From: CAZJHX01 sp964545715
GTDB lineage: Bacteria > Myxococcota_A > UBA9042 > GCA-2863065
Direction: 5' to 3'
Length of the DNA stretch: 64,000 nucleotides
Assembly (NCBI GenBank): GCA_964545715.1
Contig: CAZJHX010000028.1
Location: 12,382-76,381, forward strand
The translations under genes were made by a program, and so were the position numbers. This document shows, in pieces, positions 24,517 to 34,083 of this stretch (its first letter is position 1; each line of letters starts with the position of its first letter). The notes below the pieces were generated by a model. That model did not search any database. It was not told the DNA's origin and saw nothing but the letters and a program-made list of their open reading frames with translations.

Positions 24517-24911
24517 TGGACGAAGACAGCGGACCCGGAAAGTATCGAAAGCAGCGTCTGGACGGCCCCGAGGGCTGGACCTGGAAGGAGACCGGCGCCC
24601 GCGGACCGGCGTGGTACCCGCCCATCGTCGAGGGCGATGTGGATACCGGCGGCGAGCACCTGGCGCTGTGTCCGGTGGACGGCGATCGCGCGCCGGGTGA
24701 GCCGGTGGCCTATGCCGGAGCGGGGGAGGGCGACGCGCTGTTTTTTCACCGGCTGGCCCGCAACGCTGAGGTGGACGAGGCGGTGGAGCGGCTCAACGAC
24801 AGCTGCTTTGAAGAGGTCGGGGATCCGCCGCTGTTCGAACTGGCCTACGAGTTTTGTGGAAAGTCCGCCAACAAGCTGTATCTGAACCCGATGTGGGTCT
24901 ACCGCGGTTAG
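24516..24911 (+). CDS. Small hypothetical protein co-translated with PPTase
   Basis: 131 residues, acidic, with no signal or membrane segment and no recognised family. Trp- and Pro-rich near the N-terminus (GWTWKET, PAWYPP), with two Cys (NDSCFEE, YEFCGKS). Its ATG overlaps the PPTase stop (TGATG), so it is translated with PPTase and may assist it, but nothing in the sequence shows this. It converges with the next gene and overlaps it by 4 bp. Confidence 0.65.
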   Translation: MDEDSGPGKYRKQRLDGPEGWTWKETGARGPAWYPPIVEGDVDTGGEHLALCPVDGDRAPGEPVAYAGAGEGDALFFHRLARNAEVDEAVERLNDSCFEEVGDPPLFELAYEFCGKSANKLYLNPMWVYRG

Positions 24912-25402
24912 GGCACCGTGATCGGGAAGTCTTGTTTCAGCGCGTTGTGCGCACCGACGTTGGTCGGGGTCACGGCGATATCGACCGTGATCGTGTAGTC
25001 GCCTGCCGGCTCCAGGGTGAACGTGCTCTTGGCGTCGCCGATGACGTCTTTGTTGTCGCACAGGTGGGGGGAGTTGACGCTCTCCAGGGTCAGGGTCAGC
25101 GCGGTGCCGCTGCGCTGGACGCGGAAGCCGGTGGGCTCCTCGCAGTCTTTGTACACGGCGTTGCGCCAGATCACGGTTACCGAGGCGCCGGCGTTTGTCA
25201 CCGTCGGGCCCTTGTCGGCGTCGGCGATGTTTTTGTACTCGAGCACGATGCCGCCGAAGTCGGTGCGCCAGAACTCGGAGATCTCGACCGGCAACGAGGT
25301 GCCGTCGGCGGGCGCGTCGGGCTCGTCATCGCCGCAACCGGCGACGGGCACGGCGACAAGCAGGCAAATGCAGAGTGTGATCAGGCGTTTCATGGGGCGC
25401 AT
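24908..25402 (-). CDS. Small lipoprotein of unknown function
   Basis: 164 residues with a lipoprotein signal (LLVAVPVAGC, Cys23, then an acidic GDDEPDAPAD linker). The mature part is a compact beta-rich domain of ~130 residues with two Cys (CEEPTGF, HLCDNKD) that could form a disulphide. No family recognised. An in-frame ATG at 25393 (MKRLITL) gives a more usual signal peptide and may be the true start. A perfect inverted repeat (25413-25442) lies just upstream, so expression may be controlled there. Confidence 0.7.
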   Translation of the reverse strand: MRPMKRLITLCICLLVAVPVAGCGDDEPDAPADGTSLPVEISEFWRTDFGGIVLEYKNIADADKGPTVTNAGASVTVIWRNAVYKDCEEPTGFRVQRSGTALTLTLESVNSPHLCDNKDVIGDAKSTFTLEPAGDYTITVDIAVTPTNVGAHNALKQDFPITVP

Positions 25403-25412
25403 TGTAGGAGGC

Positions 25413-25442
25413 CCACGGTTCGCTTGTCACCACGAACCGTGG
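25413..25442. promoter_or_regulatory. Perfect 10-bp inverted repeat in a divergent promoter region
   Basis: CCACGGTTCG (25413-25422) and its exact complement (25433-25442) with a 10-bp spacer lie 11 bp upstream of the minus-strand lipoprotein start, in the 241-bp region divergent from the TSP3 gene. Candidate operator or hairpin. A second, shorter repeat (AAACCG 25531-25536, CGGTTT 25547-25552) lies nearer the TSP3 promoter. Confidence 0.5.
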
Positions 25443-25586
25443 ACCCACATGGGGTGGGCGACTATTCGCGGGCGCTGTGTCCGTAAGGTTGAGGAGAGGG
25501 TTGGAACTCAGGCGCCCGCGCTGGGCTGTTAAACCGAGTATCTGTCCGGTTTGAGGCCCTGTCCAAAAAACAAGCGCCACTTTCCT

Positions 25587-25592
25587 TATAAT
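25587..25592 (+). promoter_or_regulatory. Consensus -10 box of the TSP3/MopE lipoprotein gene
   Basis: A perfect TATAAT lies 52 bp upstream of the ATG at 25644; no good -35 hexamer sits at the right distance. The leader would be ~45 nt and contains a GGGAG ribosome site at 25634-25638. Confidence 0.5.
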
Positions 25593-25643
25593 GTGCGCGT
25601 GGAGATGTCACCTTTCAGGTGATTACGTGGCGTGGGAGTGGAT

Positions 25644-27518
25644 ATGAGAGTTTTTAGCGCTTGGATGGCGCTGGTGGTTTCGGTGGCCTTCGGCGGCTGC
25701 GGTGATACTGCGGCGCCGGCAGGGTTCACCGACAAGGCGGTCGATGTGGCCGGCGCCGGCATCGATATCAAGGTCACGATCGACACCCCCAAGCAAGAGA
25801 CCACGGGCGTGGACGACACCGAGGACCAGGAGCAGCTGGACGAGCCCTGCAAGGAAAACTCGGACTGCGAGTTTGACCTGTGCGTGCTCACGAGTGAGGG
25901 GTCGGTTTGCAGCAAGTTCTGCGTGACCGAGTGTCCGCAGGGCTTCACCTGCCAGACCGTCAGCGGTGGCGGCGCGGATACCAACCAATACTGCGTGCCC
26001 AGGCACTTGAGCCTGTGCTTTCCCTGCGACGAGGACAAAGACTGTACGACGGTGCCCGGGGCGGCGATCGCGTACCAGAACACGCGCTGCATCTCCTACG
26101 GCGACAGCGGGTCCTTTTGTGGTGGTGACTGCGCCAAGGACAGCGACTGTCCCGAGACCTACAAGTGCGAAGAGCGGGAGTTCGGTGACACGAAAGCGAT
26201 GCAGTGCGTGCCCGAGTCGGGCCAGTGCGCCTGCAGTCCGCTGGCGGAGCAGATTGGCGCGACCAGCACGTGCTGGGTGGACGCGGGCGAGGTCGGCAAG
26301 TGCTCCGGCAAGACGCAGTGCACAGGCGGTGCGTTGACGGCGTGCGACGCTCAGGAGCCGAGCGCCGAGCTGTGCGACGGCGTGGACAACGACTGCAACG
26401 GGATCACCGACGATCTGTCGGGCGACGCCGGCTCTTGCGCGGAGACCAACGAGTGGGGCACCTGCACCGGCGTGAATGCGTGTATCGGGGGGGAGCCGCA
26501 GTGTGATGCGGCGACGCCGGCGATCGACGCGTGTGACGGCCAGGACAATGACTGCGATGGGGAGACGGACGAGGACTTCTTGAACTCGGACGACGACAAC
26601 CTCGCGGACTGTATCGATCCGGACGACGACAACGATCTGCTCAACGACGAGGTGGACAACTGCGACACGGTGCCCAACGAGGATCAGGCCGACTTCGACC
26701 TGGACGAGAAGGGCGACGCCTGTGACCCGGACGACGACAATGACCTGACGCCGGATGAGGCCGACTGCGACCCGTTTGACGACACGGTCTCGCCCGACAA
26801 GGACGAGATCTGCGACGGCAAGGACAACAACTGCAACGGGCCGGTCGATGAGGGCTCCCTGGACACCGATCAGGACGGGGACGCGGACTGCGTCGACGAC
26901 GATGACGACGACGACGGGCTGCTGGACAAGGACGACAACTGCTCCAAGGTGAAGAACGTCGACCAGCTGGACACCGACAAGGATCTGGCGGGCGATGCGT
27001 GCGACCTGGACGACGACAACGACGGCGTGCCGGACGGCGCGGATAACTGCCCCCTGGTGAGCAACGCGGGGCAGGAGGATAACGACAAGGACAAGGACGG
27101 CGATCTCTGCGACTACGACGACGACGACGACACGGTCGCGGACCTGGCGGACAACTGCCCGTTCGACGTCAACCCGAAGCAGGAGGACAACGACGTCGAT
27201 GGGCAGGGCAACCTGTGTGACAAGGATGACGACAACGACGATGTCGTGGACGTCATCGATAACTGCCCGCTGGTCTGGAACCCCAAGCAGGAGGACACAG
27301 ACGGCAACGGCGTGGGCGACGCGTGCGTCACGGACCTGGACAACGACAACATCCTGGATGACGACGACAACTGCCCGCTGGTGAAGAACGAGGACCAGCT
27401 GGACACCGACAACGACCAGGCCGGCAATGCGTGCGACGAAGATGACGACAACGACGGCAAGCTGGACGAGGACGATAACTGTCCGGTGCACGTTCTTCCG
27501 TTTCAGGTGGACACATAG
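25644..27518 (+). CDS. Thrombospondin type-3/MopE-repeat lipoprotein, N-terminal part (ends at in-frame amber)
   Basis: 624 residues. Lipobox VAFGGC (Cys19). A Cys-rich region (25-200) follows, then MopE-type metal-binding repeats (LCDGVDNDCNG, ACDGQDNDCDG, ICDGKDNNCNG), then TSP3 calcium-binding repeats (DNCP...N..Q.DTD.D..GDACD.DDD). The frame stops at TAG 27516-27518 in the middle of a TSP3 repeat, and the same frame continues for another ~1,300 codons of identical repeat type. The TAG aligns with a conserved Asp position, and the repeat holding it is unusual (CPVHVLPFQVDT). Mutation, assembly error or readthrough are all possible. Start: ATG 25644 with GGGAG five bases upstream. Confidence 0.85.
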   Translation: MRVFSAWMALVVSVAFGGCGDTAAPAGFTDKAVDVAGAGIDIKVTIDTPKQETTGVDDTEDQEQLDEPCKENSDCEFDLCVLTSEGSVCSKFCVTECPQGFTCQTVSGGGADTNQYCVPRHLSLCFPCDEDKDCTTVPGAAIAYQNTRCISYGDSGSFCGGDCAKDSDCPETYKCEEREFGDTKAMQCVPESGQCACSPLAEQIGATSTCWVDAGEVGKCSGKTQCTGGALTACDAQEPSAELCDGVDNDCNGITDDLSGDAGSCAETNEWGTCTGVNACIGGEPQCDAATPAIDACDGQDNDCDGETDEDFLNSDDDNLADCIDPDDDNDLLNDEVDNCDTVPNEDQADFDLDEKGDACDPDDDNDLTPDEADCDPFDDTVSPDKDEICDGKDNNCNGPVDEGSLDTDQDGDADCVDDDDDDDGLLDKDDNCSKVKNVDQLDTDKDLAGDACDLDDDNDGVPDGADNCPLVSNAGQEDNDKDKDGDLCDYDDDDDTVADLADNCPFDVNPKQEDNDVDGQGNLCDKDDDNDDVVDVIDNCPLVWNPKQEDTDGNGVGDACVTDLDNDNILDDDDNCPLVKNEDQLDTDNDQAGNACDEDDDNDGKLDEDDNCPVHVLPFQVDT

Positions 27519-27527
27519 GACGACGGG

Positions 27528-30500
27528 GTGGGCGACGCCTGTGACGAGGACGACGACGGGGACATGAAGAAGGATGACGAGGACAACTGCGCGCTGGACG
27601 TGAACCCGAACCAGGCGGATACGGACAACGACGGCGCGGGTGACGCGTGTGACGAGGACGACGACGCGGACACCATCCTGGACGTCGACGACAACTGCCC
27701 GCTGGTGAAGAACAAGGCGCAGAAGGACCTGGATACGGACCTGGTCGGCGATGCGTGCGACGACGATCTGGACGGCGACACCCATCTCAACGGCGACGAC
27801 AACTGCCCGTTTGTGTTCAACCCGGACCTGCAGAACACGGACGGCGACGGGCTGGGCGACGCGTGTGACGACGACGACGACAACGACAACAAGCCGGATG
27901 TCGATGACAACTGCCCGACGGTGATCAACCCGCTGCAGGAGGACGTGGACAACGACACGCTGGGCGATGCGTGCGATCCGGACGCGGACAACGACAAGGT
28001 GGCCAACGCTCAGGACAACTGTGAGTTGGTGGCCAACGCGGACCAGCTGGACACCGAGGGCGACGGTAAAGGCGACGCCTGCGATACGGACGACGACAAC
28101 GACGGCAAGCTGGACGGCGATGACAACTGCCCGACGGTGGCCAATGCGGGCCAGGAGGACGTGGACAAGGACACGATCGGTGACGTCTGCGACCCGGACT
28201 CAGACGGCGATCTCGTGCCAAACGACTCGGACAACTGCCCGCTGGTGGTGAACCCGGAGCAGAAGAACCTGGACGGCGACACCGAAGGCGATCTCTGTGA
28301 CAACGATGACGACAACGACGGCTGGGGCGACGGCGCCGATAACTGTCCGATCGACACGAACGCGTCCCAGCTGGACACCGACGACGACAAGGACGGCGAG
28401 GCGTGCGACCCCGACGACGACGCTGACGGCCTACTGGACGTCGACGACAACTGCCCGGTGGACATCAATCCGCAGCAGGGCGATGAGGACGAGGATGGCA
28501 TCGGGGACGTCTGTGATGACGACGCGGATGGGGATCTGGTCGAGGACAGCTTCGATAACTGCAAGGACACGTTCAACCCCAGTCAGCTGGACACCGACGA
28601 GGACACGCTGGGCGACGCATGCGACGACGACGATGATGACGATGACCTGCTGGACGGCGCGGACAACTGCCCCAAGGTGAAGAACCCGTTCCCGCAGAAA
28701 GACAACGATAACGACGGTGTCGGCGACCCATGCGACTCCGACGACGACAACGACGGGTTTGTCGACGTGACAGACAACTGCGCCACGGTCGCCAACGGGG
28801 ACCAGCTGGACTCGGACCTGGATGGGAAGGGCAACGTCTGTGACAACGATGACGACAACGACAACAAGATCGACGTGGCTGACAACTGTCCGCTGACGCC
28901 CAACGCCGACCAGAAGGACCTGGACAACGACAAGATAGGGGACGTCTGCGACGACGACGACGACGGCGACGGGTATGACGACTTCGAGGACAACTGTCCC
29001 GCGAACAACAACCCCAGCCAGCAGGACCTGGACGGGGACTCGATCGGCGACGCGTGCGAGACGGACGTGGACGGCGACGGGATCCCGGACGCTGTCGACA
29101 AGTGCAAGTTCTTGATCGATCCGCTGCAGATCGACACGGACGGCGACGGCCTTGGCAACGTGTGCGACGCGGACGACGACAACGACAACGTCAAAGACAA
29201 TCTGGACAGCTGCCCGCTGGTGTCCAATGCGGGTGACTCCAAGGGGTATGCCTGCAACCCGGATGACGATGGGGACGGCCATATCGACGCCCTGGATAAC
29301 TGCCAGCTGGCGGCTAACAAGGATCAGACGGATACCGACGGCGACGGTGACGGCGACGCGTGTGATCCGGACGACGACGGTGACGGGTGGACGGACGTGG
29401 TCGACAACTGCCCCAAGGTCTTCCAGGCCGATCAGCTGAACAGCGACCCGGATGCGCTGGGCGATGCGTGTGACCCGGACGACGACAACGATACGCTGCT
29501 GGACGGCGATGACCTGTGCCCTCTGAACGCCGACCTGAGCAACACAGACGGGGACGGTGACGGGCTGGGCGATGTCTGCGACCCGGACTCGGACAACGAC
29601 GGCATCGCGGATGTCCTCGACAACTGTGATTTCGATGCCAACGCGGACCAGGCCAACAACGATAACGACCAGAAGGGCGACATCTGCGACGACAACGACG
29701 ACAACGACCTGCTGGACGATACCGTCGACAAATGCCCGTTTGTGTTTAGCTTTGACAACTCGGACACCGACGGGGATGGGGTGGGCGACGTGTGTGATCC
29801 CGACATCGACGGCGACGGCGTGCCCAACACGCTGGACAACTGCCAGTACGTGAAGAACCCGTCGCAGGCCAACAGCGATAAGCCGGTGCCGGACGCGCTG
29901 GGTGACGATTGCGACACCAACGACGACAACGACTTCTTCCTGGACAACGCGGACACGTGTCCCAAGGTCTTCGACAACTCCAACAACCCGGCGACGTGCA
30001 CGGAGGACAACGACAGCGACGGCATCCCCAACGCCGTCGACAACTGCCCGGATGTGTCCAACCTGAGCCAGACGGACACCAACACGGACGGAACGGGCGA
30101 CGCCTGTGATGACGATGACGACGGTGACTCGACGCTGGACGACGAGGACAACTGCCCCAAAGTGTTCAACCCGCTGCAGGAGGACTCGGACGACGACCAG
30201 GTCGGTGACGACTGCGATGACGATGACGACGACGACGGGTCGCCGGACTCGGAGGACTGCAAGCCGCTGGACCCGTTCGTGTCGCCGCTGACCCCGGAGG
30301 TGTGTGACGGCATCGACAACGACTGCGACTCTAAGGCTGATGAGAACGGGGCGAGCGGCTGCACCACCTTCTACAAGGATGGGGACGCGGACGGCTTTGG
30401 GCTGACCGGGGATCTCCAGTGCCGCTGCAACGCGCAGGGCAAATACACGGCGCTGAAGGGCGGCGACTGTGACGACACGCTGTCCAGCACCAGCCCGGAC

Positions 30501-31421
30501 AAGCCCGAGAAATGCGGCGACGGGCTGGACAACAACTGCGACTCGCAAATCGACGAAGAGGATGCGACCGGGTGCCAGCAGCGCTTCAAGGACAGCGACA
30601 AGGACGGGTACGGCGTGACGGGGGACACCAAGTGTCTGTGTCAGCCGGCCGGGCTCTACACGGCGTCGATCGACGGCGACTGCAACGACGCGACGGGCGA
30701 CATTCACCCCAACGCCCCCGAGAAGTGTGACGGCGTGGACCAGGACTGCGATGAGGTGATCGACGAGCCGGGCGCCAGCGAGTGCGATGTGCTGTTCAAG
30801 GACGGTGACTCGGACGGCTGGGGCGTGGCGGGGGACTCCCAGTGCGTGTGCCCGGGGGCGACCTCCAAGTACACCGCGTCGAAGGTGGGTGACTGCAACG
30901 ACGGCGACGCGCAGGTGAACCCGGGCAAGGCCGAGGTCTGCGACGGCGAGGACAACAACTGCGCAGGCGGGCCGGACGAAGAGGGCGCGCAGGGCTGCAC
31001 CCAGCACTATCGCGATGACGACGGCGACGGCTGGGGCCAGGACGCCGACGCCAAGTGCCTGTGCGTGGCGGCCGGACCGTACAAGACCGACGTGAAGGGC
31101 GACTGCTACGACGGCAACCCCGACGCCAACCCGGGCCAGGAGGGCTTCTTTGCAACGCATCGTGGGGACCAGAGCTTTGACTGGAACTGTAATGCCGCCG
31201 AGGAGCGCCAGTGGACCGACGGGCACACGAAGGACTGCAGCGCGGCGGGCGAGCTGACCTGCACCGACAAGTTCTGTTGTGTGAACGGGCAGGGCTGGGA
31301 GGCGGCGACCCCGGCCTGTGGCGACCCGGGCCAGTGGGTTCAGTCGTGCAACGGCACCTTTGTTGGTGATAACTTCGTCTGCAAGCTCGACACCGAACAA
31401 CGCGTCCAACTGTGCCGGTAG
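27528..31421 (+). CDS. TSP3/MopE-repeat protein, C-terminal part (same gene as 25644-27518, past the amber)
   Basis: About 1,297 residues in the same frame as the preceding segment; a GTG at 27528 could start it, but no signal peptide or ribosome site supports independent translation. About 35 Asp-rich TSP3 repeats (to ~920) are followed by MopE-type repeats (CDGIDNDCDSKADE, CGDGLDNNCDSQIDE, CDGVDQDCDEVIDE, CDGEDNNCAGGPDE), each with a Tyr/Phe-x-Asp-x-Asp calcium loop. A Cys-containing C-terminal domain (~1200-1297; DWNCNAAEERQWTDG) closes it. Very acidic, built to bind many Ca2+ ions. If the amber is a real mutation this half is dead; if a sequencing error, the gene is one 1,925-residue lipoprotein. 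Confidence 0.7.
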   Translation: MGDACDEDDDGDMKKDDEDNCALDVNPNQADTDNDGAGDACDEDDDADTILDVDDNCPLVKNKAQKDLDTDLVGDACDDDLDGDTHLNGDDNCPFVFNPDLQNTDGDGLGDACDDDDDNDNKPDVDDNCPTVINPLQEDVDNDTLGDACDPDADNDKVANAQDNCELVANADQLDTEGDGKGDACDTDDDNDGKLDGDDNCPTVANAGQEDVDKDTIGDVCDPDSDGDLVPNDSDNCPLVVNPEQKNLDGDTEGDLCDNDDDNDGWGDGADNCPIDTNASQLDTDDDKDGEACDPDDDADGLLDVDDNCPVDINPQQGDEDEDGIGDVCDDDADGDLVEDSFDNCKDTFNPSQLDTDEDTLGDACDDDDDDDDLLDGADNCPKVKNPFPQKDNDNDGVGDPCDSDDDNDGFVDVTDNCATVANGDQLDSDLDGKGNVCDNDDDNDNKIDVADNCPLTPNADQKDLDNDKIGDVCDDDDDGDGYDDFEDNCPANNNPSQQDLDGDSIGDACETDVDGDGIPDAVDKCKFLIDPLQIDTDGDGLGNVCDADDDNDNVKDNLDSCPLVSNAGDSKGYACNPDDDGDGHIDALDNCQLAANKDQTDTDGDGDGDACDPDDDGDGWTDVVDNCPKVFQADQLNSDPDALGDACDPDDDNDTLLDGDDLCPLNADLSNTDGDGDGLGDVCDPDSDNDGIADVLDNCDFDANADQANNDNDQKGDICDDNDDNDLLDDTVDKCPFVFSFDNSDTDGDGVGDVCDPDIDGDGVPNTLDNCQYVKNPSQANSDKPVPDALGDDCDTNDDNDFFLDNADTCPKVFDNSNNPATCTEDNDSDGIPNAVDNCPDVSNLSQTDTNTDGTGDACDDDDDGDSTLDDEDNCPKVFNPLQEDSDDDQVGDDCDDDDDDDGSPDSEDCKPLDPFVSPLTPEVCDGIDNDCDSKADENGASGCTTFYKDGDADGFGLTGDLQCRCNAQGKYTALKGGDCDDTLSSTSPDKPEKCGDGLDNNCDSQIDEEDATGCQQRFKDSDKDGYGVTGDTKCLCQPAGLYTASIDGDCNDATGDIHPNAPEKCDGVDQDCDEVIDEPGASECDVLFKDGDSDGWGVAGDSQCVCPGATSKYTASKVGDCNDGDAQVNPGKAEVCDGEDNNCAGGPDEEGAQGCTQHYRDDDGDGWGQDADAKCLCVAAGPYKTDVKGDCYDGNPDANPGQEGFFATHRGDQSFDWNCNAAEERQWTDGHTKDCSAAGELTCTDKFCCVNGQGWEAATPACGDPGQWVQSCNGTFVGDNFVCKLDTEQRVQLCR

Positions 31422-31429
31422 GAGAACCA

Positions 31430-33604
31430 TTGCTGCGCCTGATTCTGTTGTGTGTGCTGGTGGCGCCGTCCGTGGCGTCGGCGTACTCGGTCACCTTGAC
31501 CGGCGGCTCCTCGGGTGAGGTGACGCGCTGGCACAAGCCCAACCTGACGTATTACCTGCACCCCGTCGGCAGCGCGGACGTGGTGGATGGCTCCGACCTG
31601 CAGGCGGTCAAGGCCGGATGGCAGCAGTGGAACACGATCAGCTGCAGCGAGCTGAACGTGACGTACGCGGGAGACTCCAACAACCTCAACATCATGAGCG
31701 TGGGCGGGCCCAGCAACGGCAAGAACGAGATCGCGTGGATCGAGACCAACAAGTGGATCTACGGGCAGTGGGTGCTGGGCATCACCAATACCAGCCTCAA
31801 CCCGGCCACCGGCGAGGTGAGCGAGGCGGACATCGGGTTCAACGGCTACTTCAACAAGTGGTCGACGACGGGCAAGGCGGGCACGATCGACGTGCTGAAC
31901 GTGGCGGCGCACGAGCAGGGACACTTCATCGGAGCGCAGCACGTCCTGGGTGGGTGGACGCCGGGCAATCCGCCGACCATGGCGCCGACGGCCGACCCCA
32001 ACCTCAAGAGCCAGACGCTGGAGGCCGAGGACGAGCTGGCGGCCTGCTATCTGTACCCCAAGGGTGAGTACACGTGCTCGAGCGACGCCGACTGCCCCTT
32101 TGTGGTGGACGACGACCAGTTCGGCAACGAGAAATACGTGCTGAAGATCACGTGCGAGAGCAACGGGCTGTGCGGCGGCAAATCGTCCCAGATCCCGGAG
32201 GGCACCAAGGACTACGGCGAGGCGTGTGCGAGCGACTTTGACTGCATCGACCCGTATTTCTGCCAGCAGACGGGGGCAGGCGATGGTGTGTGCGCCAAGA
32301 ACTGCACCAGCGACGCGGAGTGCGGCAGCGGCTTCACTTGCTTCGAGTACCAGAACGGGGGCGGCGGTGTGTGCCTGCCGGGCGGTGGCGGTGGCTCGCC
32401 GGTGGCGACGAAAGAGACGGGCGACCAGTGCTCCAGTCCGGTGGAGTGCAAGTCCGGGCTGTGCGTCGGCGGCTTTGGCAGCACGACCGCGTATTGTCGT
32501 AACCCGTGCACCCCGGGGTCGAACGACTGCGGCGCCGGCGAAGAGTGCGCGCAGCTGTCCACCGGGTCCAAGGGCGCTTGCCTGCCGACCGAGGGCGGAT
32601 CCGCGACGAAGGGCCCGGGCGAGACCTGCAGCAGCCCGGCCGAGTGCGTGACAGGGCTGTGTGTGGGCTCTGGAGCCGGCGTCTCCTACAAGTGTCGCGA
32701 GCCGTGTACGCCGGCCTTGAACGACTGCCCGGCCGAGCATGCGTGCGTGCAGCTGATGGGGACCGCCAAGGGGGCGTGCTTCCCGTCGAACAAGGAGCTG
32801 GGCGAGCAGTGCGCAGGGGACTCGGATTGCATCAGCGGGCACTGCCTGGGTGTGGTCGGGCAGGACGGCTTCTTCTGCACGCAGGCCTGTACAGGTGACG
32901 GCGGCTGTCCGTGTGGTCTTGGGTGCACTGAGTTCGTAGGGGGCCAGAGCTTCTGCACGCCTAACGGGGTCACCGCGTGCACACCAAGCGGCAACCCGTG
33001 CGAGGGCGCTGAGGAGTGCATCAGCCAGACGTGTGTGAGCGGCGTGTGTCGCGATCCGTGTCAGGTGACGACCGGCGGCTGTCCGCCCGGCAACGCGTGC
33101 AAGCGGTACAAGCAGGGGTCGGCCAACGGAGTTTGCGAGCCGGAGGGACCGACCTTTTCCGGCGAGCCGTGCAGCCAGGACGGCGAATGCCAGACGCTGC
33201 TGTGCGAGCAAGGCGTGTGCTCGACGCCGTGTGATCCCGCGACGACCGTGTGTGGCGCGGGGCTGGCGTGTCTGCAGCCTGAGGGCGCGACGATTACCAT
33301 CTGCGCCGATGCCCCGGAGCCTGTGGATACGGGCGCGGATACCGGAGGTGACGACACCGGGCCGGGCGTTGGCGACGGCGTGACGGGCGGGGTTGGTGAC
33401 GGCCCGACCGGTGACGCGACGACGGGCGATGTCGGCGCTGGAGCCGTTGGGGGCGGTGGCTCGGGCGGCGGCGGTGTCGAGGAGCCGGAAGAGCCGGGTA
33501 CCTGCGCTGCTGCAGGCCGGTCTGATGCGCCTCTGGGGCCGGTCGCCCTGATGCTGCTGTTGCTGGGCGCGTTAATGCGTCGCCGTACGCTTTCGGCGCA
33601 ATAA
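31430..33604 (+). CDS. Secreted matrixin-like zinc metalloprotease with Cys-rich repeats and MYXO-CTERM-like tail
   Basis: About 724 residues. The signal peptide runs to SVASA. The M10/matrixin-type protease domain (~20-210) has the zinc motif HEQGHFIGAQH (His161, Glu162) and a following Met (PTMAPT). A long array of Cys-rich modules (CSSDADCP, CASDFDCI, CSSPAECVTGLC) comes next, then a Gly/Thr/Asp linker, and a C-terminal Cys, hydrophobic helix and Arg-rich end (PLGPVALMLLLLGALMRRR) like MYXO-CTERM. It is thus surface-sorted. The start is probably TTG 31430, five bases after GGAG (31421-31424); a GTG at 31412 lies inside the previous gene. It begins 9 bp after that gene's stop, likely one operon. 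Confidence 0.85.
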   Translation: MLRLILLCVLVAPSVASAYSVTLTGGSSGEVTRWHKPNLTYYLHPVGSADVVDGSDLQAVKAGWQQWNTISCSELNVTYAGDSNNLNIMSVGGPSNGKNEIAWIETNKWIYGQWVLGITNTSLNPATGEVSEADIGFNGYFNKWSTTGKAGTIDVLNVAAHEQGHFIGAQHVLGGWTPGNPPTMAPTADPNLKSQTLEAEDELAACYLYPKGEYTCSSDADCPFVVDDDQFGNEKYVLKITCESNGLCGGKSSQIPEGTKDYGEACASDFDCIDPYFCQQTGAGDGVCAKNCTSDAECGSGFTCFEYQNGGGGVCLPGGGGGSPVATKETGDQCSSPVECKSGLCVGGFGSTTAYCRNPCTPGSNDCGAGEECAQLSTGSKGACLPTEGGSATKGPGETCSSPAECVTGLCVGSGAGVSYKCREPCTPALNDCPAEHACVQLMGTAKGACFPSNKELGEQCAGDSDCISGHCLGVVGQDGFFCTQACTGDGGCPCGLGCTEFVGGQSFCTPNGVTACTPSGNPCEGAEECISQTCVSGVCRDPCQVTTGGCPPGNACKRYKQGSANGVCEPEGPTFSGEPCSQDGECQTLLCEQGVCSTPCDPATTVCGAGLACLQPEGATITICADAPEPVDTGADTGGDDTGPGVGDGVTGGVGDGPTGDATTGDVGAGAVGGGGSGGGGVEEPEEPGTCAAAGRSDAPLGPVALMLLLLGALMRRRTLSAQ

Positions 33605-33690
33605 CTGAACGCCCTAAACTTTTTGCCGCCGTGGGTCGATACCCCTGAGTGACCGGCTGGATTGGCCGGGACAATTCAGGGAGGGATCTC

Positions 33691-34083
33691 TTGATCATCA
33701 TCAGAGACATCGATCACCGTAAGTTTCCGCGCCGCAGCTTTGATGCGAGCGTGACGGTCACCGACAGCCTCACCGGCAAAGACCACGTGGTCTCCGCGAT
33801 CGACATCAACCCCATGGGCGTGCTGATCGAGACGCGCCGCCCGTTCACGATGGGCTCCGTCGTGGACCTCAGCTTCATGTCGCCCGAAGGCGATTACAAC
33901 CTGCGTTTGACCGGCCAGGTCGTGCGCGTGTTGGAGGCCGGTCCGGGGCGCAAAGCCAGCGCCGGCATCGAGTTCTTCGAGATGGAGGACTGGATTCTCG
34001 AGGAGTTGTGTGCGTACGTTTACGCTGCTGATGAGGCACAACCCCTGGTACTCGTTGTGGGTCCGTCGGCCGTTACGGCCTGA
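33691..34083 (+). CDS. PilZ-domain c-di-GMP-binding protein
   Basis: About 130 residues. A PilZ domain with the RxxxR motif (RKFPRR near residue 10) and the second motif DINPMG (Asn for the usual Ser of D/NxSxxG), then beta-strands VVDLSF and LTGQVVRV. A probable c-di-GMP effector. Start: TTG 33691, six bases after AGGGAGGG (33678-33685); GTG 33649 would add 14 residues. It overlaps the following lipoprotein gene by ~74 bp, and a GGDEF protein is nearby on the other strand. Confidence 0.8.
   Translation: MIIIRDIDHRKFPRRSFDASVTVTDSLTGKDHVVSAIDINPMGVLIETRRPFTMGSVVDLSFMSPEGDYNLRLTGQVVRVLEAGPGRKASAGIEFFEMEDWILEELCAYVYAADEAQPLVLVVGPSAVTA

Noticed and set aside
26600..30240. Regular short repeats that could suggest a CRISPR array or satellite DNA
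   Set aside because: The periodicity is that of coding TSP3 repeats with changing codons; there are no identical repeats with unique spacers.
25623..31430. Long minus-strand open frames opposite the TSP3 gene
   Set aside because: They are Val/Arg- or Ser-rich repeats produced by reading GAC-rich Asp codons backwards.
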